DNA of 55,402 bases from Comamonadaceae bacterium (lineage in GTDB: Bacteria; Pseudomonadota; Gammaproteobacteria; Burkholderiales; Burkholderiaceae_C), in NCBI GenBank assembly GCA_947479935.1, contig CANKBG010000016.1:1-55402 (forward strand), written 5' to 3'. This document shows positions 18,292 through 26,991 of the stretch, one piece after another. The position numbers and the translations under genes were made by a program. Below the pieces are notes generated by a model. That model worked only from the letters and a program-made list of their open reading frames with translations, ran no database searches and was not told the origin of the DNA. Positions within the stretch are counted from its first letter, which is position 1, and each line of letters starts with the position of its first letter.

Positions 18292-19428
18292 TTAATGGCC
18301 AGACCAAAGAGAAGCGGGCACCATGGCCTCGCCTTTCATTAGCAATCGTGCGGTGCGCAGCAACGCCGCTTGCGTCACGTTCTGCCCCCCAGGCAAATGA
18401 GGCGCTGGTTCAGTTTGCAAAGCCACGCTGAACTCACCGGTTGGGTGTTCAACCGATACATTTTTAGCCCTGCCCTTGGGCATCACGGCCACACCGTCAC
18501 ACACAGAGCCCTCCAGCACACAAGCCGTACCGACGGTCACTGCTGCCAATACGCCAATGGCATCGTGACAGACATGAGGGATGAAACTCCTAGTGGCAAG
18601 GGCGCCGCCATTTTGCGGCGGTGCAATGAGCGTCATTTTGGGATAATTTTTTTGACTCACATCGCCCAAGCCCATGAGCAATGACACTTGGATGCGCATA
18701 GCTTCTATTTTGGTTTTGAGTTCAGTGTCTGCATTCAAAGCCGCCACCGATTCATAGCCCGTTCTGTCAATGTCAGTTGCTTTAAAAATGACCAAGGGCA
18801 TCCCATTGTCAATGCATGTGACATCCAAAGTGAAGGGCTCAAATCCTGCGCCTGAAACAGTCAATGTGTCTTTGACCTTGCCCGTTGGCAACAACCCCGA
18901 GCACACCGAGCCTGCTGTGTCCAAAAAGTTAATGGTCACAGGTGCCGAGTAACCTGGCGCGCCATCAATTTTGGCCGTGCCTTCGTATTGCACCAAGCCA
19001 CCCGTTGTATCGACCGTAATGTCACATTGCATATCAGTGTTCAGTGTGAGAACACGAAAAGTACTTTGATCGCCCTGCGCTTTCAACATGCCGGTTTCAA
19101 TGGCAAAGGGCACGACTGCCGCCAACATATTGCCGCAGTTGGGTGTGGTGTCAACGGTGTCTTTATCGGGCTGGAGTTGCGCAAACAAAAAGTCTAATGC
19201 AACACCAGGCACATTGCTTTTGCGCACGATGCCCACTTTGCTGGTCAAGGGATGCGCGCCACCCAAGCCATCTATTTGTCGCTTGTCGGGTGAGCCCATG
19301 GCTGCCAACAAAACTTTGTCGCGCAAATTTGAATCTGAGGGCAAGTCGGCCTCATTGAAAAATGGACCTTTGGAGGTTCCACCGCGCATGAGCAAGCATG
19401 GAATTGCAGTTTGAGCTGTTTGAGTCAT
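18292..19428 (-). CDS. ligU: 4-oxalomesaconate tautomerase (LigU/GalD/PmdU)
   Basis: 378 residues of the PrpF family. The N-terminus IPCLLMRGGTSKGPFF is the family signature, and TPNCGNMLAAVVPFA carries the conserved Cys that acts as acid/base. It moves the double bond of 4-oxalomesaconate so that LigJ can hydrate it. It is the first gene of the minus-strand protocatechuate operon and faces the LysR gene. The sequence before the ATG has no clear Shine-Dalgarno. Confidence 0.92.
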   Translation of the reverse strand: MTQTAQTAIPCLLMRGGTSKGPFFNEADLPSDSNLRDKVLLAAMGSPDKRQIDGLGGAHPLTSKVGIVRKSNVPGVALDFLFAQLQPDKDTVDTTPNCGNMLAAVVPFAIETGMLKAQGDQSTFRVLTLNTDMQCDITVDTTGGLVQYEGTAKIDGAPGYSAPVTINFLDTAGSVCSGLLPTGKVKDTLTVSGAGFEPFTLDVTCIDNGMPLVIFKATDIDRTGYESVAALNADTELKTKIEAMRIQVSLLMGLGDVSQKNYPKMTLIAPPQNGGALATRSFIPHVCHDAIGVLAAVTVGTACVLEGSVCDGVAVMPKGRAKNVSVEHPTGEFSVALQTEPAPHLPGGQNVTQAALLRTARLLMKGEAMVPASLWSGH

Positions 19429-19520
19429 GTACGAGCAGATTGATGGCGTCCAGAACGCACTGGAATGTTTCTATTTTCAGCCTTCACAGCAGGTTAGCCT
19501 AGTCCGATGTCGCACTATCA

Positions 19521-19567
19521 GATATATCAAAATAGCATAACCCGTATTCTGATATGGCAAAATAGCA
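19521..19567. promoter_or_regulatory. Paired direct repeats in the ligU-lysR divergent spacer (putative LysR operator)
   Basis: GATATATCAAAATAGCA (19521-19537) and GATATGGCAAAATAGCA (19551-19567) match at 15 of 17 positions with a 30-bp period, close to three helical turns. The first copy also contains the palindrome GATATATC. They lie 2-49 nt before the lysR start and 93-139 nt before ligU, where LysR regulators usually bind. The repeat is observed; the operator role is inference. Confidence 0.5.
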
Positions 19568-19569
19568 AC

Positions 19570-20481
19570 ATGGACCTTAAACAGCTTGAATACTTTGTCA
19601 GAGTTGCCGAAATGGGCAGCTTCACACGAGCGGCCATTGCTTTGAATGTTGCTCAGCCCGCCCTGAGCCGGCAAGTTCGATTGCTAGAAGTCGAACTCAG
19701 ACAAAACTTGCTAAAAAGAAATGGCCGCGGTGCAAGCCCCACCGAAGCAGGTCAACTCTTGCTCGAACATGGCCGAGGCATCTTGTATCAAGTTGAAAGA
19801 GCTCGAGAAGAGTTGGCGCGCGCTCGCAGTGGCCTCACGGGTCGAGTTGCGCTGGGCTTGCCTCCCAGCGTGGCACGCGTGTTAACCGTGCCGCTCACTC
19901 GCGCTTTCAGAGAAAAAATGCCGGATGCGCATCTCTCCATCAGCGAAGGACTTTCTGCCGCAATGCAGGAAAGCCTTCTGACGGGTCGATTAGACATTGC
20001 ATTGCTCTACAACGCACAAGCGACATCGGGCTTAGAGTTATCTCCTTTGCTCAAAGAAGAACTATGGTTGGTTCAACCGAGACCGCCTGGCTTGCAAGAA
20101 GACCCACCTCCTCCACCCATTCGCCTGAAGGAAGTTTCGAGTTTGCCCTTGGTTATTCCTAGCCGCCCCAATGCCATTCGAATGCATGTGGAATCGGAAA
20201 TGGCAGATTTAGGATGCAGGCCGAAAATTGCGCTTGAAATTGATGGCGTCACGGCCATACTGGAATTGGTAGAGGATGGCGCAGGCTCAGCCATCTTGTC
20301 GCGCAACGCGGTGACTCGCTCCATCAAGCCTTCAGCGTTTGTCACAAGGCCTATCTCAGAACCACGACTGAGCATTCAACTCAGCAGTGGTGTGAGTTCG
20401 CAGAGACCCAGCACATTAACGCAACAAACGACGTTGCATTTACTGCGCGAAATTGCACAACATTTATTAGAAACGATTTAA
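19570..20481 (+). CDS. LysR-family transcriptional regulator, probable activator of the lig/pmd operon
   Basis: 303 residues from the ATG at 19570; an upstream in-frame ATG adds 21 residues before the usual family start. MDLKQLEYFVRVAEMGSFTRAA begins the winged helix-turn-helix, and residues from about 90 form the effector-binding domain. It is transcribed away from ligU, the usual arrangement for a LysR protein controlling its neighbour, and paired direct repeats lie between them. The co-inducer is probably protocatechuate or a pathway intermediate, by analogy with known regulators; this is inference. It converges on the AEC permease gene. Confidence 0.9.
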   Translation: MDLKQLEYFVRVAEMGSFTRAAIALNVAQPALSRQVRLLEVELRQNLLKRNGRGASPTEAGQLLLEHGRGILYQVERAREELARARSGLTGRVALGLPPSVARVLTVPLTRAFREKMPDAHLSISEGLSAAMQESLLTGRLDIALLYNAQATSGLELSPLLKEELWLVQPRPPGLQEDPPPPPIRLKEVSSLPLVIPSRPNAIRMHVESEMADLGCRPKIALEIDGVTAILELVEDGAGSAILSRNAVTRSIKPSAFVTRPISEPRLSIQLSSGVSSQRPSTLTQQTTLHLLREIAQHLLETI

Positions 20482-20487
20482 AGAATA

Positions 20488-20500
20488 GTGCCTTAGGCAC
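20488..20500. terminator. Short palindrome between converging lysR and AEC permease genes
   Basis: GTGCCTTAGGCAC is a perfect 13-nt palindrome (stem GTGCC/GGCAC, loop TTA), 6 nt after the lysR stop. No T-run follows on either strand, so termination would be weak or factor dependent. Confidence 0.3.
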
Positions 20501-20527
20501 GAGGGGTCGTTCAATCCGGTTGCTGAC

Positions 20528-21481
20528 TTAAAGGAAGCTGGGATCTTTCAGCATCCAAAGCAAGACGTTCAAACTGAAAAAAGAAGCAATGGTGGTGACC
20601 AAAAGTGCGGCAGCACTTAAACCGTCATGGCCATGTTTCTGCGTCATGATGGGATAAATTCCAAACATGGGCATTGCACATGTTAGCAACGCTGCTGTCC
20701 TCAAAACAGGATCTTGAATGGGCAAGACGTACCACAAAACCAGCAACATGATGGCAGGATGAAGCAGCAACTTGCCCATGGCAATTTGTGCAACGCGGGG
20801 GCCCATGCCTTTCACCGGTAAACCGACCAAGCTACCTCCGATCACAAACAACGACAGTGCGCCACTGGCTTGCGCAAACAAATGAACCGAGCGACTTAAA
20901 CTGGGGGGCAACTGAATTTCAAACCAAGAAAATAAAAAGCCCAGAACAATGCCCCAAATCATGGCATTGTTCATCATCCCCCTGAAAGTTTGAAACACAA
21001 TGCCCTGCCAACGGTTTTGACCATTGTCTGTTTCTGCCCAAGCCAATAACAAGGGAATGATGATCAAAATTTCTACCATCATGTTGAGTGCCAAAGCAAC
21101 GCCCGCCACAGCAGCAACAGGGCCCAGACTCAAAAGCATGACGGGATAACCTACAAACCCACTGTTTGGGCAGCACATGTCCATTGCAAAGCAACTGCTT
21201 AAACTTCTGCTAAATTGACCCACTCGAACCGCCCACACAATACTCAGCGTTAAAGTGATAACAGAAGCCAATGCGTAAGCGGCCAAGTATTCAGCATTGA
21301 GAATGTCGCCAACTTTTCTTTGCGCTAGTGCATTAAAAAGCAATGCGGGCATCGAAACCTTAATGACAAAGGTTCCAAAAGCCCGCATGTCTGCTTTTTG
21401 AAAGATGCCCCAACGCGTTAAGCCATAACCCAAAACGATTGCAATATAGATGGGAACTGTAATGGCCAATATTTCAAACAT
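20528..21481 (-). CDS. AEC-family (auxin efflux carrier/malonate-type) transporter
   Basis: 317 residues with about ten membrane helices. FVIKVSMPALLFNALAQ near residue 40 and PNSGFVGYPVMLLSLG mid-protein are the conserved halves of the AEC/MdcF family, which moves small organic acids or aromatic anions across the inner membrane. It is the last gene of the minus-strand vanA operon, 11 nt downstream of the Bug-type binding protein gene. A role in uptake or efflux of an aromatic acid such as vanillate or protocatechuate is suggested by position only. Confidence 0.85.
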   Translation of the reverse strand: MFEILAITVPIYIAIVLGYGLTRWGIFQKADMRAFGTFVIKVSMPALLFNALAQRKVGDILNAEYLAAYALASVITLTLSIVWAVRVGQFSRSLSSCFAMDMCCPNSGFVGYPVMLLSLGPVAAVAGVALALNMMVEILIIIPLLLAWAETDNGQNRWQGIVFQTFRGMMNNAMIWGIVLGFLFSWFEIQLPPSLSRSVHLFAQASGALSLFVIGGSLVGLPVKGMGPRVAQIAMGKLLLHPAIMLLVLWYVLPIQDPVLRTAALLTCAMPMFGIYPIMTQKHGHDGLSAAALLVTTIASFFSLNVLLWMLKDPSFL

Positions 21482-21492
21482 GAATCATCCGC

Positions 21493-22470
21493 TTACTGCT
21501 TCTGAATACCTGCCTTTTGAATGACCTCACCCCAGCGCTTTGTTTCACTCGCCAGCAAATCTGATGCTTGCTGCAAAGTACTAGGCTGAGGGTCAACATT
21601 CATCTCGATTAATTTCTTACGAACATCGGGTGCGTTCAACGCATTTTGAATTTCTTGGTTGAGTTTCTGTACAACGTCACGCGGTGTTTTTGCAGGCGCT
21701 GCCAGCGCATTCCAAGAAGCGGCATACAAATTCCGCACCCCTGACTCTTTGGCCGTTGGCACTTGCGGCAAAGCATTGGCTCGCTTATCACCCGTCACCG
21801 CCAAGGCTCGCAATGCTTGTCCCTTTATTTGAGGCAAAACAGGCGCCAAGATTTCAACGCCCACATCTATTTGCCCACCCCGCAGTGCAGTGAGTACGGC
21901 AGGCGTGCCATTGAATGGCACCACTTGTGCGTCAATGCCCGCCGTCGATTTAAAAAGCTCTGCAGCCAAATGCTGCGTACTGCCAACGTTGATGCTGCCA
22001 ATGTTCAACTTGCCTGGATTGGCTTTGGCAAAATTTAACAAGTCAGACAGACTGGCAAACTTTGATTCTTGGGTGACCACAATGGCGATGTCGAAGGTGC
22101 CCAAAATAGACAACGGGATCAAATCTTTTTCGGCATCATAGGGGAGCGATTTGAACAAGCCCGCACTGACAGCGGTTGCGTTAGACATGAGCAAAAGCGT
22201 GTAGCCATCGGGGGATGACTTTGCCACTGCGTCAGTGGCAACAATGCCGCCAGCACCCGGTTTATTCTCAATCACAACACTCTGGCCAAGGTTTTCACTC
22301 AGTTTTTGAGCAACCGTGCGAGCCGTTAAATCGGCCACACCGCCTGCGCCAAAGGGCACCACAATTTTGAGAGGTTTGCTGGGATAAACTGCCTGGCCAA
22401 AAGACGTGGCACTGATTAAAAGGCAAGCAACTAAGGCACCAGCCTTTAACCATAACTTTTTCAAATTCAT
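21493..22470 (-). CDS. Bug-family (TctC-like) solute-binding protein
   Basis: 325 residues from the ATG at 22470, one base after the vanA stop and preceded by GAGAGGAA; a longer frame would overlap vanA. A Sec signal peptide ends near SFGQA. The motifs YPSKPLKIVVPFGAGGVADLTAR and VVIENKPGAGGIVATDAVAKSSPDGYT are the two ligand-loop signatures of Bug proteins. These bind carboxylates in the periplasm, classically for tripartite tricarboxylate transporters. No TctA or TctB gene is near, so it either uses a distant membrane partner or has a sensing role. Co-transcription with vanA points to an aromatic acid ligand (inference). Confidence 0.92.
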   Translation of the reverse strand: MNLKKLWLKAGALVACLLISATSFGQAVYPSKPLKIVVPFGAGGVADLTARTVAQKLSENLGQSVVIENKPGAGGIVATDAVAKSSPDGYTLLLMSNATAVSAGLFKSLPYDAEKDLIPLSILGTFDIAIVVTQESKFASLSDLLNFAKANPGKLNIGSINVGSTQHLAAELFKSTAGIDAQVVPFNGTPAVLTALRGGQIDVGVEILAPVLPQIKGQALRALAVTGDKRANALPQVPTAKESGVRNLYAASWNALAAPAKTPRDVVQKLNQEIQNALNAPDVRKKLIEMNVDPQPSTLQQASDLLASETKRWGEVIQKAGIQKQ

Positions 22471-22471
22471 A

Positions 22472-23503
22472 TCAAGTATTCCTCTCCTCAGCCAACAAAC
22501 GTTCAATGACTCGGCGTGACATGACACCGCCTGCATCAATCGACAAAATTTTTAATTTTCGCTCTGGGTGAGCCTCAATGTTCTTTTGTTGCATTTCCAA
22601 CATCTGCAAATCTTCCGAAAAAATCTTTGCCTGTCCATCTCTAATTTTGGCAGTCAGTTCAGAATCCTGGGGTTTGAATTGCCGCACCATGCCCCAAAAA
22701 TAATGAATGCTGCTGTTTGTCTCTGGGGTGATGAAATCAACCACCACACTATAGGCTTTGTCTTTGGCTTCAGCGTGATAGCCACCTTTGCCAGACAAAG
22801 CAACCCCCACCTCAATCATGACGTGACTGGGGGGTGAGAAACGGCAAATTTGCCACCTGTCTACCAACGCATCCTCGGGAAGGTCGTTGGCTCTCATGGC
22901 CATTTGCCAAAATGGGGGCGCTTTAATGCCCTCCATCAACCGACGCGTGACAACCGCATTACCTTCCGTCACAGTTTGGCTGGGTGTTTCATCAATTTCG
23001 GTCTGCCCAATGCTGGTGGCATGCACATATGTTTCATGACTGAGGTCCATCAGGTTATCAATCATGAGACGATAGTCGCACCCAATGTGATAAAGACCGC
23101 CGCCATAGGCCCACGCAGGATTTTCAAACCATTCGAAAACAGGCATTTTGGTCTGATCTACCTTATCGGCATCACCCGGCCAAACCCAAACAAAACCATA
23201 ACGTTCAATGACCGGAAAGCTTTTGACTGGCTCAAAGCCGCGAACTTGATGCCCCGGCATGCTGACGGTATGACCGTCGCAGCCCATGACCAGACCGTGA
23301 TAACCGCAAACCAACTGACCTTCACACACCCTGCCCAAGGACAAAGGCGCACCTCTATGGGGACAAAAATCTTCGACAGCCGCAATGGCGCCTGTTGGCC
23401 CTTTAAAGAACACCATAGACTCATTGCAAACTTTTCGGCCGAGTGGTTTGTCTGTCACCTCTTCTGCCCGACAGGCGACGTACCATTGATTTCTTAAAAA
23501 CAT
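22472..23503 (-). CDS. vanA: Vanillate O-demethylase oxygenase subunit VanA
   Basis: 343 residues. The Rieske 2Fe-2S motif is Cys47-Pro-His49 and Cys66-x-x-His69 (CPHRGAP, CGYHGL). The mononuclear iron motif DLSHETYVH gives Asp153, His156 and His161. MFLRNQWYVACRAEEV at the start is characteristic of VanA. With a VanB reductase it demethylates vanillate to protocatechuate and formaldehyde. No vanB or other reductase gene is in the window. It lies 59 nt downstream of livF with a good AAGGAA site, within a transporter operon. Related Rieske demethylases (syringate, other methoxybenzoates) cannot be excluded. Confidence 0.85.
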   Translation of the reverse strand: MFLRNQWYVACRAEEVTDKPLGRKVCNESMVFFKGPTGAIAAVEDFCPHRGAPLSLGRVCEGQLVCGYHGLVMGCDGHTVSMPGHQVRGFEPVKSFPVIERYGFVWVWPGDADKVDQTKMPVFEWFENPAWAYGGGLYHIGCDYRLMIDNLMDLSHETYVHATSIGQTEIDETPSQTVTEGNAVVTRRLMEGIKAPPFWQMAMRANDLPEDALVDRWQICRFSPPSHVMIEVGVALSGKGGYHAEAKDKAYSVVVDFITPETNSSIHYFWGMVRQFKPQDSELTAKIRDGQAKIFSEDLQMLEMQQKNIEAHPERKLKILSIDAGGVMSRRVIERLLAEERNT

Positions 23504-23562
23504 CGAAGTTCCTTTGAGGACGCTTGGCTAGACTGAAGTGTAAATGGTTAACTTCAACTAAA

Positions 23563-24303
23563 TTAGGAAGTACGGCTTGAAACACCTAGAAATTGATTCA
23601 ACAATTGAGGGGCATTGGCAAGATCTTGCGCTGAACTGTAATGAACCACCTCACCATGATCTAGCACCAAAGCCCGATCGCTGATGGACAAAATAGCTTG
23701 AGGGTGTTGCTCCACAATGATGGCAGACAAACCCTCTTTTCGTGTGATATGCGTAATCGCTTTTAGCAATTCCTGCACAATGATGGGCGCCAAGCCCTCC
23801 AAGGGTTCATCTAAAAGTAACAACCGAGGATTGGTGACCAGCGCTCGACCAACTGCAAGCATCTGCTGCTCACCACCTGAAAGCTGCGCACCTAAATTTA
23901 ATTTACGCTCGGCAAGTCTAGGGAAAAGTTGATAGACACGATCTGGCGTCCAAGGAGCGCCATTTAAATGGTGCGATGTCAATCTAGCAACAGCCGTTAA
24001 ATTTTCATGGACAGTTAGGGACTTAAAAATATTACGCTCTTGAGGCACCCAACCAAGGCCTGCTTCAGCCCTTTTGTAAGAGGGCAATCGATTGAAATTT
24101 TGGGATGCAAAAACAATTTCGCCATGATGCTGTCGGGTTGCCCCCACCAAAGTATCGAGCAGACTTGTTTTACCCGTACCGTTCCTGCCCAACAATGCCA
24201 AAGTTTCACCCTCATTTAGCTCGAAACTGATATGTTGCAAAACGACAGATTCTCCGTAGCCCGCACTGAGTTGATTGACTCTGAGTAAAGTTTTTTCAGT
24301 CAT
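23563..24303 (-). CDS. livF: Liv-type ABC transporter ATPase LivF
   Basis: 246 residues. Walker A GRNGTGKTSLLDTL, the WVPQERNIFKSLTVHENL segment, signature LSGGEQQML and Walker B LLLLDEPLEGLAP identify a LivF ATPase. Its start overlaps the livG stop by 8 nt. It powers import with LivG, LivH and LivM. It is directly followed by vanA, which suggests that the transporter takes up an aromatic acid rather than leucine (inference). Confidence 0.93.
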   Translation of the reverse strand: MTEKTLLRVNQLSAGYGESVVLQHISFELNEGETLALLGRNGTGKTSLLDTLVGATRQHHGEIVFASQNFNRLPSYKRAEAGLGWVPQERNIFKSLTVHENLTAVARLTSHHLNGAPWTPDRVYQLFPRLAERKLNLGAQLSGGEQQMLAVGRALVTNPRLLLLDEPLEGLAPIIVQELLKAITHITRKEGLSAIIVEQHPQAILSISDRALVLDHGEVVHYSSAQDLANAPQLLNQFLGVSSRTS

Positions 24304-25090
24304 GACGCAGCGCCTCAGAATGCCCCAAATAGACTGCTCTTACTCGCTCGTCTTGCGAAATCTCTTTTGGGTTGCCTTGCGTTAACACGGCACCATTGAC
24401 CAGCACGGTTATTTGATTTGCAAATTCAAATACCAAGTCCATGTCGTGCTCAATCAAAAGGACGGAGACTTCTTTAGGCAAAGAAGCCACTGTGTGTAAA
24501 AGTTCTTCGCGTTCGCCTGATGGAACGCCTGCCACCGGTTCGTCCAATAACAATACACGTGGCTGGCAAGCCAAGGCAATGGCCATTTCAAGTAAGCGAC
24601 GTTTGCCATAAGGAATTTGGGCGGTCTTCTGTTGGTGAAACTCCGTGAGACGGAACAACTCCAACAATTCTTCACATCTTTCAACAACAGGCAAAGATTG
24701 ACCTAATGGATACCAACTTTGAGCCCCTTGTTTTGATTGTTGTGAGACAACCATGGCCAGCGTTTCCAGGGGGGTCATGCTGTCAAACAATTGGTTAATT
24801 TGAAAAGTTCTTACTAAGCCCTTTTTCACACGTTCATGCGGCTCAAGTTTTGAAATATCCGAACCTTCAAGAATTACTTTACCGCTGGTGGAGGCCAATA
24901 CGCCCGTCATTAAATTGATCAGTGTCGTTTTACCGGCCCCATTAGGTCCTATCAGTGCGTGTCGGGCACCTTGCATTAATTGCAAATTGACATGATCAGT
25001 AGCAGTGATACCGCCAAATTTCTTGACTAAATTTTGAGTTTCAAGAACGATGTGAGGCTTATCTACCAACTCTTTTTTCAAAGCCTTCAT
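24296..25090 (-). CDS. livG: Liv-type ABC transporter ATPase LivG
   Basis: 264 residues from the ATG that overlaps the livM stop by ATGA; a longer frame runs back into livM and is not needed. Walker A GPNGAGKTTLINLM, GLVRTFQINQLF, signature-like IPYGKRRLLEMAIAL and Walker B LLLDEPVAGVP are present. The signature departs from the usual LSYGxQR, a tolerated variation in this subfamily. It forms the ATPase pair with LivF in the cytosol. Confidence 0.93.
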   Translation of the reverse strand: MKALKKELVDKPHIVLETQNLVKKFGGITATDHVNLQLMQGARHALIGPNGAGKTTLINLMTGVLASTSGKVILEGSDISKLEPHERVKKGLVRTFQINQLFDSMTPLETLAMVVSQQSKQGAQSWYPLGQSLPVVERCEELLELFRLTEFHQQKTAQIPYGKRRLLEMAIALACQPRVLLLDEPVAGVPSGEREELLHTVASLPKEVSVLLIEHDMDLVFEFANQITVLVNGAVLTQGNPKEISQDERVRAVYLGHSEALRHD

Positions 25091-26061
25091 GATTTCCACC
25101 AATGCCACGGCTTGAAGAGTTTCTGTCGGCCAACCAACACCAAAACCACCAAGAACAAACCAATCCAAAAAGTCCAGTACTGCGGCGTGATACTGGCGAC
25201 GATATCGTGCATCAACTTAAATGCCACCGCACCCAAAACACCTCCATACAACCAACCAACGCCACCAATGACCAACATCAGCATCACATCGGCCGAACGG
25301 TCCAAGGCAAATACATCCAAGGATGCAAAACCCGTTGTTTGTGCCATCAAGGCGCCCGCAGCACCTGCTAGTGCTGCAGCAGCTGTATATACCGCAATCA
25401 ATCTTGCATTGACATGAATGCCAATTGACATCGCACGTAAACGATTGTCTCTAACAGCCTTTAGGGTGGCGCCTAAGGGCGAATGAACCCAATGTCTGGC
25501 CACATAAAACAATAAGAAGAGCACCGAAAGTGAATAAGTGGCCGCTGTTTGCCCATACAAGTCAAATTCAAATCGACCCATCAATGGACCCATGACTACA
25601 CCCTGCAAACCATCTGAACCGCCTGTTAAGCCGTCGAACTTATTGGCCAACTCCAAAAGAATGAGGGCCATACCCAGCGTCACCATCAATCGCGTCAAGT
25701 CGGAGCCCCGCAAAACAGTGAAAGAACAGATTACCCCAAGCGCAGATGTAACCAACATTGCAAACATCAAGCCCACCAGAGGATCTGGCATGAGGTGCTT
25801 GGCAAACAAGGCAGCAGAGTAGGCCCCAAAACCTAAAAAGGCGGCATGCCCTAAAGAAACAATGCCTGCATAGCCCAACACCAAATCCAGCGACATAGCA
25901 AATAAAGCCACGATGGCCATTTCATTCACAATTAATGCATGCGATGGAATCGACCACGGAACCATGAAAATGAGTCCCCAAAAGAGCAATTCCCACCACT
26001 TCCACTTTGAAACTTGGCGCAAAGTAGATTGGAGTTCATGTGCTGAAACCTTTTGCATCAA
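25087..26061 (-). CDS. livM: Liv-type ABC transporter permease LivM
   Basis: 324 residues with about nine to ten hydrophobic helices. DLVLGYAGIVSLGHAAFLGFGAYSAAL is the LivM signature (positions roughly 58-85). It overlaps livH by 4 nt and livG by 4 nt, so it is translationally coupled on both sides. Unlike the LivM domain of the first transporter in this window it is a free-standing subunit. Confidence 0.93.
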   Translation of the reverse strand: MMQKVSAHELQSTLRQVSKWKWWELLFWGLIFMVPWSIPSHALIVNEMAIVALFAMSLDLVLGYAGIVSLGHAAFLGFGAYSAALFAKHLMPDPLVGLMFAMLVTSALGVICSFTVLRGSDLTRLMVTLGMALILLELANKFDGLTGGSDGLQGVVMGPLMGRFEFDLYGQTAATYSLSVLFLLFYVARHWVHSPLGATLKAVRDNRLRAMSIGIHVNARLIAVYTAAAALAGAAGALMAQTTGFASLDVFALDRSADVMLMLVIGGVGWLYGGVLGAVAFKLMHDIVASITPQYWTFWIGLFLVVLVLVGRQKLFKPWHWWKS

Positions 26062-26924
26062 TTGCCGCCCTTACGCACAAAAAGACCTTCAGGGCGCCAA
26101 AGCAATATGAGCAACATGAGCGAATAAACAATGAATGCGCCCAATTTAGGAACGTAATATTTACCAGCCACATCAGCCACACCCAGCAGCAATGCAGCTA
26201 ACAAAGGGCCGGTAATGGAAGTGGTGCCGCCCACAGCCACCACAATCAAGAAATAGACCATGAATTTTAATGGAAAGGTAGGGTCAAGACCCAGGACTTC
26301 GGCGCCCAATGCGCCCCCAAGTCCTGCAAGCCCAGAGCCAACCGCAAAGGTCATAGCAAAGACCGCATTGACATTGATACCAAGGCCCGCTGCTACGCGG
26401 GCGTCATCGACGCTGGCACGCAATTGACTGCCAAAATTAGTTTTAGTCAAAGCAAACTGCAAACTTACCGCGAGTGCCGCACAAATTGCAATGATGAACA
26501 ATCTGTAATGGCCCATGCCCAATGCACCATCCCATAACTCAGTACGCCCCTTAAGCCAATCGGGTAATTGCATGATTTGCTGCTGCGACCCCATCAGGTA
26601 ATCAATCGACGAGACTGACATGAAGGCCAACCCGATTGAAAATAAAACTTGATCCAAATGGGGCTTTTTGTACATAGGGCGGTACAGAGTAGCTTCCAAG
26701 AAAGCGCCCACCAACCCTGTCGATAAAAATGCAATCAGAAGACAGATAAGAAACGGCACCTCAAAACGCTGCATCAAGACCACAGCAAGGTAACCCCCTG
26801 CCATGGCAAAAGCGCCATGCGCTAAATTAATGAAATTCATCAAACCCATGGTGACCGCTAAGCCAACGGCCAAAATGAAAAGCAGCATACCGTAGGCTAT
26901 GCCATCGAACAAAATAGTGAGCAT
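26058..26924 (-). CDS. livH: Liv-type ABC transporter permease LivH
   Basis: 288 residues, hydrophobic throughout. GLMNFINLAHGAFAMAGGYLAVVL near the N-terminus is the conserved LivH segment. It lies 67 nt after the binding-protein gene, with a 16-bp stem-loop between them, and overlaps livM by ATGA. Forms the pore with LivM. Confidence 0.93.
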   Translation of the reverse strand: MLTILFDGIAYGMLLFILAVGLAVTMGLMNFINLAHGAFAMAGGYLAVVLMQRFEVPFLICLLIAFLSTGLVGAFLEATLYRPMYKKPHLDQVLFSIGLAFMSVSSIDYLMGSQQQIMQLPDWLKGRTELWDGALGMGHYRLFIIAICAALAVSLQFALTKTNFGSQLRASVDDARVAAGLGINVNAVFAMTFAVGSGLAGLGGALGAEVLGLDPTFPLKFMVYFLIVVAVGGTTSITGPLLAALLLGVADVAGKYYVPKLGAFIVYSLMLLILLWRPEGLFVRKGGN

Positions 26925-26938
26925 GGGAATCGCAGTTG

Positions 26939-26977
26939 CGGTGAGCTGAGTTTGAAAAATACAAACTCAGCTCACCG
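26939..26977 (-). terminator. Perfect 16-bp stem-loop between binding-protein and livH genes
   Basis: Arms CGGTGAGCTGAGTTTG (26939-26954) and its exact complement (26962-26977) enclose a 7-nt A-rich loop. No T-run follows on the minus strand, so it is more likely an mRNA-stabilising or partial attenuator structure protecting the binding-protein message than a full terminator. The first Liv operon has a stem-loop at the equivalent place. Confidence 0.65.
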
Positions 26978-26991
26978 GAGAATAAAGATGA

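Noticed and set aside
22850..23497. 215-codon plus-strand frame opposite vanA
   Set aside because: Mirrors the Rieske oxygenase codons; no independent start signal or domain.
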